Assembly: GCA_936924635.1 (NCBI GenBank)
Contig: CAKZHP010000139.1
Coordinates: forward strand, 1-33,752
DNA: 33,752 nucleotides
Direction: 5' to 3'
Source of the DNA: an uncultured Propionibacteriaceae bacterium
Lineage (GTDB): Bacteria; Actinomycetota; Actinomycetes; Propionibacteriales; Propionibacteriaceae
A model generated the notes under the pieces. That model saw only the letters and a program-made list of their open reading frames with translations. It ran no database searches and was not told the DNA's origin. The translations under genes were made by a program, and so were the position numbers. Positions 16,330 to 23,189 of the stretch are shown piece after piece. The first letter of the stretch is position 1. Each line of letters starts with the position of its first letter.

Positions 16330-17154
16330 TCAGCCGCGGCGGCGGAGCCGGATCTGGTCGAGCTCGGAGCGCTCGGCGGGGGTGAGGCTGTGGAGGCCCT
16401 GCTCGCTGATCTTGGCGAGCAGGGTGTCCAGCCGCTCGTCGTCGTTCGCCCGGCGCTCGGCCTGCTTGCGCTCACGCCGAGACGCTGTGGGCTGGGTGGC
16501 CGACGTGCGGGCGGCGCGACGGCGCTGGCGGCGCGGGCCACCGGGGAGCCAGGCGTACTGGGTGAGCAGGCCCAGCCGCCGGGCCCAGACAGCGACGAGC
16601 GCCAGGCTCAGCAGCAGCGTCAGCAGACCCCCGCCGTCGCGGTAGGCGAGCATCTGCGCGATGTTCACCCCGAGGATCAGCGCGCCGAGCACCCAGGCGG
16701 GGATGTTGAAGAACATCGGGCGTCGGGGGTTCTCAGCGATCCACAGCAGGAAGATCGCGAACAGGATCATAGAGGCGCCGACCAGGGCGGTGCCCTGCAG
16801 CACGAGGCCGACCAGGACGCAGGCGACGGTGAGCGAGGCCCAGACACCTGCCAGCAGCTTCGCCATCCCGTTGCGGCCGAGGGTGGCCTCCAGGTCGTGG
16901 CCGATGATCCAGAAGAAGAACAGGTTCAGCAGGCCGAAGAGCGAGACGCCGTTGACCAGCGGCCACGTCACGACCCGCCACACCTGCCCCGACAGCAGGG
17001 CCGGCACCGTCAGCCCGAGGGCGCCGCCCAGCGTCGGGACCACGATCCAGACCAGCATGCTGACCACCGTGACCACCACGAAGGCGGCCGTCGTGGTGAT
17101 CTGCAGTCGCCCGATCCGTCCCCAGGAGTCACCCGTCGTGTTCTGCCAGCTCAC
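16330..17154 (-). CDS. Rhomboid-fold membrane protein, probably catalytically inactive
   Basis: The ~274-residue protein has about six transmembrane helices (~20-200), then a basic linker and a charged C-terminal helix pair (DDERLDTLLAKISEQGLHSLTPAERSELDQIR), as found at the C-terminus of many bacterial rhomboid-like proteins. Topology, the WRVVTWPLVN segment and NLFFFWIIGHDLE follow the rhomboid fold. However, the protease Gly-x-Ser-Gly motif reads VGASM, and the catalytic His in the last helix is absent (AQMLAYRDGGGLL), so proteolysis is unlikely. I chose the GTG at 17154 because TACCCT lies 6 bases before it, consistent with a leaderless start; TTG at 17181 is the alternative. Confidence 0.82.
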   Translation of the reverse strand: MSWQNTTGDSWGRIGRLQITTTAAFVVVTVVSMLVWIVVPTLGGALGLTVPALLSGQVWRVVTWPLVNGVSLFGLLNLFFFWIIGHDLEATLGRNGMAKLLAGVWASLTVACVLVGLVLQGTALVGASMILFAIFLLWIAENPRRPMFFNIPAWVLGALILGVNIAQMLAYRDGGGLLTLLLSLALVAVWARRLGLLTQYAWLPGGPRRQRRRAARTSATQPTASRRERKQAERRANDDERLDTLLAKISEQGLHSLTPAERSELDQIRLRRRG

Positions 17155-17190
17155 CGGGCCAGGGTAGACGGGCCCGAGCAACGATGGCCG

Positions 17191-18036
17191 TCAGGCGTGC
17201 GGGGCGACGACTTCTTCGCAGACCACGGTGAACTGGCTCAGGAACGGCGCGCCGTACGTCGTGGTGGAGGCGAGGTCGGCGGCGTCGCGGCCGTGCCCGA
17301 TCTTCACCCGCCCCTTGCGGCGCTCGTTGTGGCGGGCATCGAACGCCCACCAGCGGCCGCCCAGGAAGACCTCGGTCCAGGCGTGGAAGTCCATCGCGGT
17401 GGGCAGCGGCTCCACGTCCATGTCGGGCAGGTAGCCGGCGGCGTACCGGGCAGGGATGTTGAGGCTCCGGCACATCGCCACCAGCAGGTGCGCGAAGTCT
17501 CGGCAGACGCCGCGCCCGCTGCCGTACACGTCGTAGGCCGAGGTCGCCGAGTGGCTGCTGCCGTGGGCGTACGTGAGGTAGGACCACGTCCACTCGCAGA
17601 TGTCGGCCACCCGCTGGTAGCCGCGGGGCCGGGAGCCGAACAGCTTGCTGGCGACGTTGCCGAGGCGGTCGGACTCGCAGAACCGGCTGGGCAGCGTGTA
17701 GACCAGCGCGTCGTCGGGCAGGTCGCCGGGCGCCACCTCCTCCGCGTCCGGGTCGGCGGCGTCGACCGCGTCCGGCACGGTGGCGAGGGCCGCGTACGTC
17801 CACGAGGTCGTGCCCTGCGGGATCACGAACCGGCGGCAGTGGTTGCCGTACAGGTCGCGGTAGTCGGTGACGGGCAGCTCCGGGATCATCGACCAGGACT
17901 CGTCGGAGAGGCTGACCGTCTCGTCCTCGGGCACGCCGTCGTCGAGGCGGGGTCGCACCTGGGCGACGGTCGCCACCGGCATCGTCGAGGTGTACGTCAT
18001 CGTGCACCCCAGCTTGAGCGTGCGAGTGCTGGTCAT
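17191..18036 (-). CDS. Transglutaminase-like cysteine protease-fold protein
   Basis: The 281-residue protein has an N-terminal beta-rich transglutaminase-N type region (~1-110) and a transglutaminase core. The catalytic triad is visible: Cys in GRGVCRDFAHL, His in FHAWTEVF and Asp in WWAFDARHN, in the right order and spacing. No signal peptide is seen, so it is probably cytoplasmic, as in the bacterial peptidase-like branch. The ATG at 18036 is preceded by AGGGAGG; the longer frame adds only 8 residues. In other genomes such genes often sit with circularly permuted ATP-grasp and alpha-E domain genes, which are not present here. Confidence 0.9.
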   Translation of the reverse strand: MTSTRTLKLGCTMTYTSTMPVATVAQVRPRLDDGVPEDETVSLSDESWSMIPELPVTDYRDLYGNHCRRFVIPQGTTSWTYAALATVPDAVDAADPDAEEVAPGDLPDDALVYTLPSRFCESDRLGNVASKLFGSRPRGYQRVADICEWTWSYLTYAHGSSHSATSAYDVYGSGRGVCRDFAHLLVAMCRSLNIPARYAAGYLPDMDVEPLPTAMDFHAWTEVFLGGRWWAFDARHNERRKGRVKIGHGRDAADLASTTTYGAPFLSQFTVVCEEVVAPHA

Positions 18037-18140
18037 CGGCCCCTCCCTGGTGGTTGGCACCTCGGCGGGTGCGGGCGCATCTTGTCACGGCTGCGCCCCG
18101 CCTGCACGCCGGTGGCGGCAGACGGGGCGCAGGCGGTGGG

Positions 18141-18620
18141 TCAGAGGTCGACGGCGCCCATGTCGCCGGACTCGGTCTGGGTGCCCGTCACCTTGGCCGC
18201 GACGAGCTTGACGAGCGTCACAGGAGCGCTGTCGGTCGCCCAGTACGAGGCAGACTCGCCGGTCACCTCGAGCAGGCCCGCGTCGGGGTCCTCGGGGCCG
18301 CCGCCCATGTAGGCGTCGGTGAAGAAGTCCCATAGCTCCTTGAGCTTGGCCTGGTCCTCCACCAGCCGGGCGGTGCCGGTGAGGGAGACGTAGCCGTCGT
18401 CGCTGGCGTAGTAGACGTTGACGCGGGGGTCGGCCGCCAGGTGGCGCACCTTGTCGCTGCTCTTCTGCGTCACCCAGTAGGTGGTGGCCGGGTCGTCGAA
18501 CTTCTGCACCCCCATGGGCACCGTGATGATGTTGCCCTGGTCGTCGTGGTGGGCGAACGCCGCGATGCGGGCGCCCTCCATGATCTCGCGCACCAGCTGG
18601 TCGGGGGTCTTGTCGGCCAT
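18141..18620 (-). CDS. Pyridoxamine 5'-phosphate oxidase-fold protein
   Basis: The 159-residue split-barrel flavin/F420-type protein resembles the general stress protein 26-like branch. Residues ~1-130 contain the alternating strands IAAFAHHDDQGNIITVPMG, TYWVTQKSSDKVRHLAADPRVNVYYA and GYVSLTGTARLVED, with WDFFTDAYMGGGPEDPDAGLLEV. These are characteristic of the general stress protein family. The ATG at 18620 is fixed by AAGGAG about 10 bases upstream; the open frame continues another 45 codons without support. The cofactor (FMN or F420) and substrate cannot be read from the sequence. Confidence 0.88.
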   Translation of the reverse strand: MADKTPDQLVREIMEGARIAAFAHHDDQGNIITVPMGVQKFDDPATTYWVTQKSSDKVRHLAADPRVNVYYASDDGYVSLTGTARLVEDQAKLKELWDFFTDAYMGGGPEDPDAGLLEVTGESASYWATDSAPVTLVKLVAAKVTGTQTESGDMGAVDL

Positions 18621-18751
18621 GACGCCTGCTCCTTCGGATCGGTTGCCCTCACCGTACGCGGCGGGGGTCGGCCCGTGGCCCCGGACGGGTGAGACGACGT
18701 TGCTCGCCTCTGAGGCTGGCGGCATGTCCCCTTCTCCACCCGTGCTCGGGA

Positions 18752-19198
18752 TCATTCAGGCGGGCGGCCGGGGAGGCCGAGCAACGCGCCGGCGCCCTTG
18801 TCGCGGGCGAGGTCGACGGCGGCCTTCAGCAAGGCGCTGGCGACGCCCTTGCCTGTGTGGCCCGCGCGTACCCGGAAGCAGAAGACGACCCACTCCCCCG
18901 GTTGGGCGTCGGGGTCCTTCGTGGCGGCGAACTCGTGCAGCTCGTCTCGGGGCCCCACCCCTGCCCAGCCGACGACCTCACCGTCGGAGTACGCCAGCAC
19001 GCCCGGCGGCTTGCCGCGACGGCCGCACAGGTCGCGTACGGCATCGGCGCGCGCGTCCCCGTGCAGCTTCTGCTCCTCGGTGTGGCCGAGGAGTACGGAC
19101 AGGCACCAGCAGCCCTGCGCGCCCTCCTTCTTCGGCGCGAGGACGGTGGCGACGTCGTCGACCCGCGACGCGGTGGCCGGCTTGGTCGTGACTGCCAT
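18752..19198 (-). CDS. GNAT N-acetyltransferase, apparently short at the C-terminus
   Basis: The 148-residue protein shows the GNAT acetyl-CoA loop: VFCFRVRAGHTGKGVASALLKAAVDLARDKGA (~105-136) contains the R/Q-x-x-G-x-G/A-like segment (RAGHTGKGVA). Upstream EVVGWAGVGPRDEL is the usual central strand. The protein ends at LLGLPGRPPE just after the acetyl-CoA helix. Relatives I know of continue ~40 residues (EGYP...Y.G....F...GF), and nothing resembling that tail follows in any frame. It may be a C-terminally eroded gene. It follows the SMR pair in the same direction with a ~9-bp gap, so it could belong to that transcript. Confidence 0.82.
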   Translation of the reverse strand: MAVTTKPATASRVDDVATVLAPKKEGAQGCWCLSVLLGHTEEQKLHGDARADAVRDLCGRRGKPPGVLAYSDGEVVGWAGVGPRDELHEFAATKDPDAQPGEWVVFCFRVRAGHTGKGVASALLKAAVDLARDKGAGALLGLPGRPPE

Positions 19199-19207
19199 GG
19201 CGGCACG

Positions 19208-19552
19208 CTAGCCCGGAGGGGTCTCCCCGTCAGGAGGTGCGGGGAGCAGCTTCAGCCCGATCGCGGCACCGACGATGCCGAGCAGGAACAGCAGCCGCCA
19301 CGGGGTGACGGGTTCCGCGCCGGTCACGATCGCGTACGTCACCGTGAGCGCGGCACCGACGCCCGTCCAGACCGCGTACGCCGTGCCGATCGGGATGCTC
19401 TTCGCCGCCTGGCCGAGGCCGAGCATGCTCAGCGTGGAGGCGACGAGGAAGACGAGGACCGGGACGGGGCGCGTGAATCCGTCGGAGGCGCCGAGCGCCG
19501 TGGCCCAGACCGCCTCCATCAGGGCGCTGACCAGGAGCAGGACCCACGCCAC
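19208..19552 (-). CDS. SMR family transporter, second subunit of a pair
   Basis: The 114-residue protein has four transmembrane helices. The conserved Glu in the first helix (SALMEAVWATALG) is the proton/substrate-coupling residue of the SMR family. GTAYAVWTGVGA and the DGF motif after helix 1 match the Gdx/SugE branch, which exports guanidinium. It starts with GTG one base after the stop of its partner, so the two are co-translated and may form a heterodimer. The C-terminus carries a short Pro/Gly tail. The riboswitch upstream of the pair supports guanidinium as substrate. Confidence 0.92.
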   Translation of the reverse strand: MAWVLLLVSALMEAVWATALGASDGFTRPVPVLVFLVASTLSMLGLGQAAKSIPIGTAYAVWTGVGAALTVTYAIVTGAEPVTPWRLLFLLGIVGAAIGLKLLPAPPDGETPPG

Positions 19553-19553
19553 G

Positions 19554-19868
19554 TCAGCTCACCACCTTGAGGCCGACGACGCAGGCGACGAGCAGCGTGA
19601 GCAAGGCGACGCGGGCGACCGAGACCTGCTCCTGCCCGCGGATCATCGCCCAGGCGACGGTGAGCGTGGCGCCGATGCCGACCCAGACCGCGTACGCGGT
19701 GCCGGTGGGCAGCGAGGTCATCGCGTAAGCGAGCCCGGCCATGCTGGCGGCCATCGCGGCCAGGAAGAGGAGGGTCGGGCGCAGGCGGCGGAAGCCGTGG
19801 GAGGCGGCGAGGGCGCAGGCCCAGACGGCCTCCATCATCCCGGAAGCGACGAGAACGAACCATGCCAT
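19554..19868 (-). CDS. SMR family guanidinium-type exporter, first subunit of a pair
   Basis: The 104-residue, four-helix protein closely resembles SugE/Gdx. SGMMEAVWACALAASHGFRR carries the helix-1 Glu, and AMTSLPTGTAYAVWVGIGA is the signature loop of Gdx proteins. It is predicted to export guanidinium by proton exchange, alone or with the adjacent paralogue. The ATG at 19868 has GAAGGGG about 7 bases upstream. That ribosome site lies directly after a guanidine-III aptamer, which sets the start and explains regulation. Confidence 0.94.
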   Translation of the reverse strand: MAWFVLVASGMMEAVWACALAASHGFRRLRPTLLFLAAMAASMAGLAYAMTSLPTGTAYAVWVGIGATLTVAWAMIRGQEQVSVARVALLTLLVACVVGLKVVS

Positions 19869-19881
19869 GACAAGCCCCTTC

Positions 19882-19923
19882 GAGTCAGTCTTGTCGTGGT
19901 GCGGGTACTGCTCCCTCGTCCGC
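19882..19923 (-). ncRNA. Guanidine-III (ykkC-III) riboswitch
   Basis: Read on the minus strand, the 42 nt contain GCGGACGAGG, then GAGCAG, TACCCGC, a GACAAGA core and CTGACTC. From memory, the known Thermobifida guanidine-III RNA has the same order of ACGAGG, UACCC and GGACAAGA. Both helices are kept by different bases here: P1 GCGG/CCGC and the pseudoknot GAGCAG with CTG-A-CTC (one bulged A). The aptamer ends next to the GAAGGGG ribosome site of the SMR pair. GACAAG of the core (19890-19895) is exactly complementary to CTTGTC directly before the ATG (19869-19874). Without ligand that pairing could enclose the ribosome site; guanidine binding would lock GACAAG in the pseudoknot and allow translation. 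The switching model is inference. Confidence 0.88.
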
Positions 19924-19948
19924 AGGCCCTGCTGGGGCCTCGTCGGGA

Positions 19949-19954
19949 ACCCTA
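19949..19954 (-). promoter_or_regulatory. Possible -10 element for the riboswitch/SMR transcript
   Basis: TAGGGT on the minus strand is placed to start transcription ~20 bases before the aptamer. No convincing -35 was found. A small GGCCC/GGGCC hairpin lies between it and the aptamer. Confidence 0.3.
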
Positions 19955-19982
19955 GCAAGGCCGCCGGAATCGCACGGATCCC

Positions 19983-20012
19983 ACAGGCACTGCCAGATAT
20001 GGCAGTGCCTGT
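19983..20012. terminator. 13-bp hairpin after the phosphotransferase gene
   Basis: ACAGGCACTGCCA and its exact reverse complement flank a GATA loop. It lies 25 bp downstream of the APH-fold gene, just before the likely SMR promoter. No T-run follows. It probably separates the two leftward transcription units. Confidence 0.6.
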
Positions 20013-20036
20013 CGGATCTGTGCCTTCTAGTAGGGG

Positions 20037-20906
20037 TCAGCTCGCGGCGAGCCGCTCCAGCGCGGCCTGGCCGGCCGGCTCCCAGGTCGGCTTGCCGCCG
20101 GGCACGCCGAGACGGCCGTTGCGGCCGATCATCACCAGGCCAATGGCACGGGCGACCGCCCAGCCACGGGCCCGGGTGATGGAGGCGGGGTCGCAGGCGT
20201 ACGCCTCGAAGAACCTGGCGGGCTCGGGGAGCAGCAACCAGGCGGCGGAGAGGTCGGTGGCCGGGTCGCCGGCGCACATGTCGCCGAAGTCGAGCACACC
20301 GCACAGTGCCCCGGCGCGCGTCACCACGTTGGCGGGGTGGAGATCGCCGTGGAGCCAGAGACCCGGCCCGTCCCAGGGGGAAGCGGCCAGGGCGTCCTGC
20401 CAGACCTGGCGGAGCGCCTCGGTGGCGGGGTGCCCGGGGATCAGGTCGAACATCCCCGTGGTCTGGGCGTCGAGCGCCTCCAGGGAGATGCCGCGGGAGG
20501 GGTTCGCGGGGGCGTCCTCGGGCGCGGGCTGGTGGAGGGCGCGGAGGAACCGGGCGAGGGTCTCGGCGCTGGCCGGGTTGGTGACTGGCTCACGGTCGGC
20601 GGGCTCGCCGTCAATCCAGCGGGCGATGGTCCAGGGGCGGTCGAGCAGGGCGGACGGTTCGCCGGTGCGCACCGGGACGGGCACCGGCAGCGGCAGGGGG
20701 GCGAGCCCGGGCAGCCAGCGCTGCTCCTGCCGGATCAGGTCCGGGGCACGGTCGGTGCGCGGCAGCCGTACGGCAAGGTCGTCGCCGAGCCGCCACAGCT
20801 GGTTGTCCCACCCGCCGTCGACCTCGCGCAGCGGCAGGCCGGCGAGGTCGGGGTGCTGGTCACGAAGCAGATCGCGCACCAGGCCCTCGTCGTAGGTCAC
20901 CGTCAT
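20037..20906 (-). CDS. Aminoglycoside phosphotransferase (APH) fold kinase
   Basis: The 289-residue protein kinase-like small-molecule kinase shows DGGWDNQLWRLGDDLAVRLPR, with the nucleotide-binding loop and Lys-equivalent region (~29-49), catalytic loop LHGDLHPANV (~200-209) and the metal-binding DFGD (~222-225). The conserved PWTIARWIDGE segment is typical of the APH/ChoK family. Many chromosomal members have unknown substrates, so resistance should not be assumed. The ATG at 20906 has AGGGGG five bases upstream. It is monocistronic, divergent from the gene at 21000 and followed by a hairpin. Confidence 0.9.
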   Translation of the reverse strand: MTVTYDEGLVRDLLRDQHPDLAGLPLREVDGGWDNQLWRLGDDLAVRLPRTDRAPDLIRQEQRWLPGLAPLPLPVPVPVRTGEPSALLDRPWTIARWIDGEPADREPVTNPASAETLARFLRALHQPAPEDAPANPSRGISLEALDAQTTGMFDLIPGHPATEALRQVWQDALAASPWDGPGLWLHGDLHPANVVTRAGALCGVLDFGDMCAGDPATDLSAAWLLLPEPARFFEAYACDPASITRARGWAVARAIGLVMIGRNGRLGVPGGKPTWEPAGQAALERLAAS

Positions 20907-20986
20907 CTCATCCCCCTGTCGGTCGCAGGCTACTGACTCCCGTGCCGCGGGGCGCAGGGGCTCGTCGCTGCGGACCGTGGCTGCCG

Positions 20987-20992
20987 TACGGT
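20987..20992 (+). promoter_or_regulatory. -10 element giving a probable leaderless mRNA
   Basis: TACGGT ends 7 bases before the ATG at 21000, and no purine-rich ribosome site is present. The transcription start would coincide with the A of the ATG. The same TACGGT occurs before the ORF at 21566. Confidence 0.5.
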
Positions 20993-20999
20993 CAGCGTC

Positions 21000-21518
21000 A
21001 TGTCACTGCGGCTGCTGGGGTCAGACCTCGTGCACCTTGACCGCGGCACGTTCATGTGGGTCGGCCTGACCCGCTTCGCGCTTTCGCGCGGCGGGGATGA
21101 CCGGTCCCTTCTTGCTGCGCTGGTCGCCAGCCCTGCGTACGCCCACGACTACGCCTCTCCGTTCCCGGCCGAGCCGGTGGTGACCGAGCCCGCCGTGCAC
21201 GGGCGCTGGTGGCGCGACAGCATCACGGCCGACTCCTTCACCCCGACCACGGCCGCCGAGGCTGAGGCGCGTGTACGGGCGTGGGCGAACGACCAGGAGT
21301 GGACCGACCCGGACTACCGGCAGCCGCCGGAGGTGCTGGACCGCCTCGAGACGGTCTGGGCCGTGCTGCGCTCCGGATCGGTTCACCGGCTGGAGAACCC
21401 AGGGGCCGAGCAGGAGCACGAGTACGGATCGGTCGTCGGGGGCCTCGGGTTCCACGAGTTCGTCGTCATCGACCGGAGTTCCGGCGTCGTGCACCTGGTC
21501 GTCGCCTCCGACGACTGA
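21000..21518 (+). CDS. Unknown 172-residue protein
   Basis: The frame has normal local codon bias and starts with ATG directly after a TACGGT -10 element. The protein MSLRLLGSDLVHLDRGTFMWVGL is acidic overall, with no signal peptide or transmembrane helix. The C-terminal third (EYGSVVGGLGFHEFVVIDRSSGVVHLVVASDD) reads as alternating beta strands. The pattern is reminiscent of small SUKH/immunity-like or DUF proteins with a GGLGFHEFVVID strand, but I cannot assign a family. It is followed within 50 bp by the uORF and the small winged-helix-like gene on the same strand. Confidence 0.75.
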   Translation: MSLRLLGSDLVHLDRGTFMWVGLTRFALSRGGDDRSLLAALVASPAYAHDYASPFPAEPVVTEPAVHGRWWRDSITADSFTPTTAAEAEARVRAWANDQEWTDPDYRQPPEVLDRLETVWAVLRSGSVHRLENPGAEQEHEYGSVVGGLGFHEFVVIDRSSGVVHLVVASDD

Positions 21519-21553
21519 GGGCGATGTACCCCTACGACCGGGCTCGTCTCACC

Positions 21554-21559
21554 TACGGT
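21554..21559 (+). promoter_or_regulatory. -10 element before an 8-codon leader ORF
   Basis: TACGGT ends 6 bases before the ATG at 21566, the same geometry as at 20987. No -35 was recognised. Confidence 0.4.
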
Positions 21560-21565
21560 GAGCGC

Positions 21566-21592
21566 ATGAACGCCTGGAGCGGGCGACCATGA
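21566..21592 (+). CDS. Putative leaderless 8-residue upstream ORF
   Basis: ATG at 21566 encodes MNAWSGRP followed by TGA. The TGA overlaps the ATG of the next gene (ATGA at 21589-21592). The ATG is at the predicted 5' end of the mRNA, so it could be read leaderless and hand ribosomes to the main ORF. A longer in-frame start at 21525 exists. This may be coincidence; a ribosome profile would decide. Confidence 0.35.
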   Translation: MNAWSGRP

Positions 21593-21849
21593 CGGTTCGC
21601 GCAGACATCCTCCGGGCGGCACGCCTACTCGCCTCCGGGCGGGCCGACGGATCGTTCTCCCCCGCTGAGGTCGTGGCCGTCCTGCGCGAATGGGGTTCTC
21701 CGTACGCCGAGTCGAGTATCCGCACGCACATCATCAGCAGGCTGTGCGCGGATGCCCCACCTCATCACGCCACGAGGTACGGCGACTTCGTGCGAGTCGG
21801 CCGGGGGCGGTACACATTCGCGGGCACATCGACGACGGAGCCCACCTAG
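21589..21849 (+). CDS. Small winged-helix-like protein of unknown function
   Basis: The 86-residue protein reads MTVRADILRAARLLASGRADGSFSPAEVVAVLREWGSPYAESSIRTHIISRLC, then basic HHATRYGDFVRVGRGRYTF. The pattern of two helices, a S-SIRTHI recognition-like helix and a beta hairpin ending in G-R-Y resembles small winged-helix modules found alone or at the end of restriction-type proteins. GGAG lies ~9 bases before the ATG. Its stop TAG overlaps the dnaB stop on the other strand (CTAG at 21846-21849), so the genes are tail to tail with no room for a conventional terminator. Confidence 0.75.
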   Translation: MTVRADILRAARLLASGRADGSFSPAEVVAVLREWGSPYAESSIRTHIISRLCADAPPHHATRYGDFVRVGRGRYTFAGTSTTEPT

Positions 21850-23189
21850 AGCGGCTGCATGTCCACGAACCGGGAGTAGTGGCCCTGGAACGCGGTGGTG
21901 ATGGTGCGGGTCTCGCCGTTGCGGTGCTTGGCGACGATGAGGTCGGCCTCGCCGGGGCGCTCGTCCTTGTTGTAGACCTCGTCGCGGTGGAGAAGGATCA
22001 CCATGTCGGCGTCCTGCTCCAGGGAGCCTGACTCACGCAGGTCGGACAGCATCGGCTTCTTGTCGGTGCGCTGCTCGGAGCCTCGGTTGAGCTGGGAGAG
22101 GGCGAGCACCGGGATGTCGAGCTCCTTGGCCAGCAGCTTGATCTGGCGGGAGATCTCGGAGACCTCGACCTGGCGGGACTCGGTCTTCTTGCCCGAGGTC
22201 ATCAGCTGCAGGTAGTCGATGATCACGAACTTCAGGTTGTGCCGCTGCTTGAGCCGGCGGGCCTTGGCGCGGATCTCCATCATCGTCAGGTTGGGCGAGT
22301 CGTCGACGAACAGCGGCGCGCTCTCGATGCGACCGGTGACGCTGGCCAGCCGCTCCCAGTCGGCATCGCTCAACCGGCCCGTACGCAGGTGGTGCAGCTT
22401 GAGCTGTCCCTCCGCCGACAAGAGCCGGTTCATGATCTCGGACGCGCTCATCTCCAGGGAGAAGACGGCTGTGGTCTGGCCGTGCTTGATCGCGGCGGCG
22501 CGGGCGAAGTCGAGCGCGAGGGTCGATTTTCCGATGGCCGGTCGAGCAGCAACGATGATCATCTGCCCTGCGTGGAGGCCGTTGGTGAGCTCGTCGAACT
22601 CCGCGAAGCCGGTGGGCACGCCCGCCAGGCGGCCGCCGTTGCTGGCGATGGCCTCGAGCTCGTTCCACACCGGCTCGATCAGGGCCGACAGCGGCTTGTA
22701 GTCCTCGCTGGTCTTGCCCTCGGCCACGTTGTACACGGTCTGCTGGGCGAGGTCGACGATGTCGGCGACGTCGCCGGTGCCGGAGTAGCCCAGCTGGGCG
22801 ATCTTGATCGAGGCCTCCACCAGGCGCCGCAGCACAGCCTTCTCGCGCACGATCTCGGCGTAGTAGGTGGCGTTCGCGGCGATGGACACGCTGGCGAGCA
22901 GGTCGTGGATGTACACATGCCCGCCGCAGCGGCCGATCTCCCCGCGCCTGGTCAGCTCGGCGGCCACAGTGATGGCGTCGGCGGGCTCGCCCTTGCCGTA
23001 CAGGTCGAGGATCGCCTCGAAGATCAGCTCGTGCGCCGGCCGGTAGAAGTCGACGCCCTTGAGCACCTCGACCACGTTGGCGATCGCGTCCTTGCTCATC
23101 AGCATCGCACCCAGCACCGACTGCTCCGCCTGCACGTCCTGCGGCGGCGTACGGTCCACCTGGGTGTCCTGCATCTCCATGGCACTCAT
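21846..23189 (-). CDS. dnaB: Replicative DNA helicase
   Basis: The 447-residue hexameric 5'-3' helicase of the replication fork. The N-terminal domain (~15-120: PPQDVQAEQSVLGAMLMSKDAI) and RecA-like C-terminal domain (~180-447) are both complete. The Walker A reads ARPAIGKSTLA (the first Gly is Ala), Walker B VIIDYLQLM, and LSQLNRGSEQR with DLRESGSLEQDAD are the family signatures. No intein is present, unlike some actinobacterial dnaB genes. AAGGGG precedes the ATG at 23189. The usual neighbours rpsF, ssb, rpsR and rplI are not upstream; instead a ~590-bp gene-free stretch follows. Confidence 0.97.
   Translation of the reverse strand: MSAMEMQDTQVDRTPPQDVQAEQSVLGAMLMSKDAIANVVEVLKGVDFYRPAHELIFEAILDLYGKGEPADAITVAAELTRRGEIGRCGGHVYIHDLLASVSIAANATYYAEIVREKAVLRRLVEASIKIAQLGYSGTGDVADIVDLAQQTVYNVAEGKTSEDYKPLSALIEPVWNELEAIASNGGRLAGVPTGFAEFDELTNGLHAGQMIIVAARPAIGKSTLALDFARAAAIKHGQTTAVFSLEMSASEIMNRLLSAEGQLKLHHLRTGRLSDADWERLASVTGRIESAPLFVDDSPNLTMMEIRAKARRLKQRHNLKFVIIDYLQLMTSGKKTESRQVEVSEISRQIKLLAKELDIPVLALSQLNRGSEQRTDKKPMLSDLRESGSLEQDADMVILLHRDEVYNKDERPGEADLIVAKHRNGETRTITTAFQGHYSRFVDMQPL

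Noticed and set aside
20037..20906. Acquired aminoglycoside resistance gene
   Set aside because: Only the general APH kinase fold is visible, composition matches the neighbours and there is no mobile element nearby.
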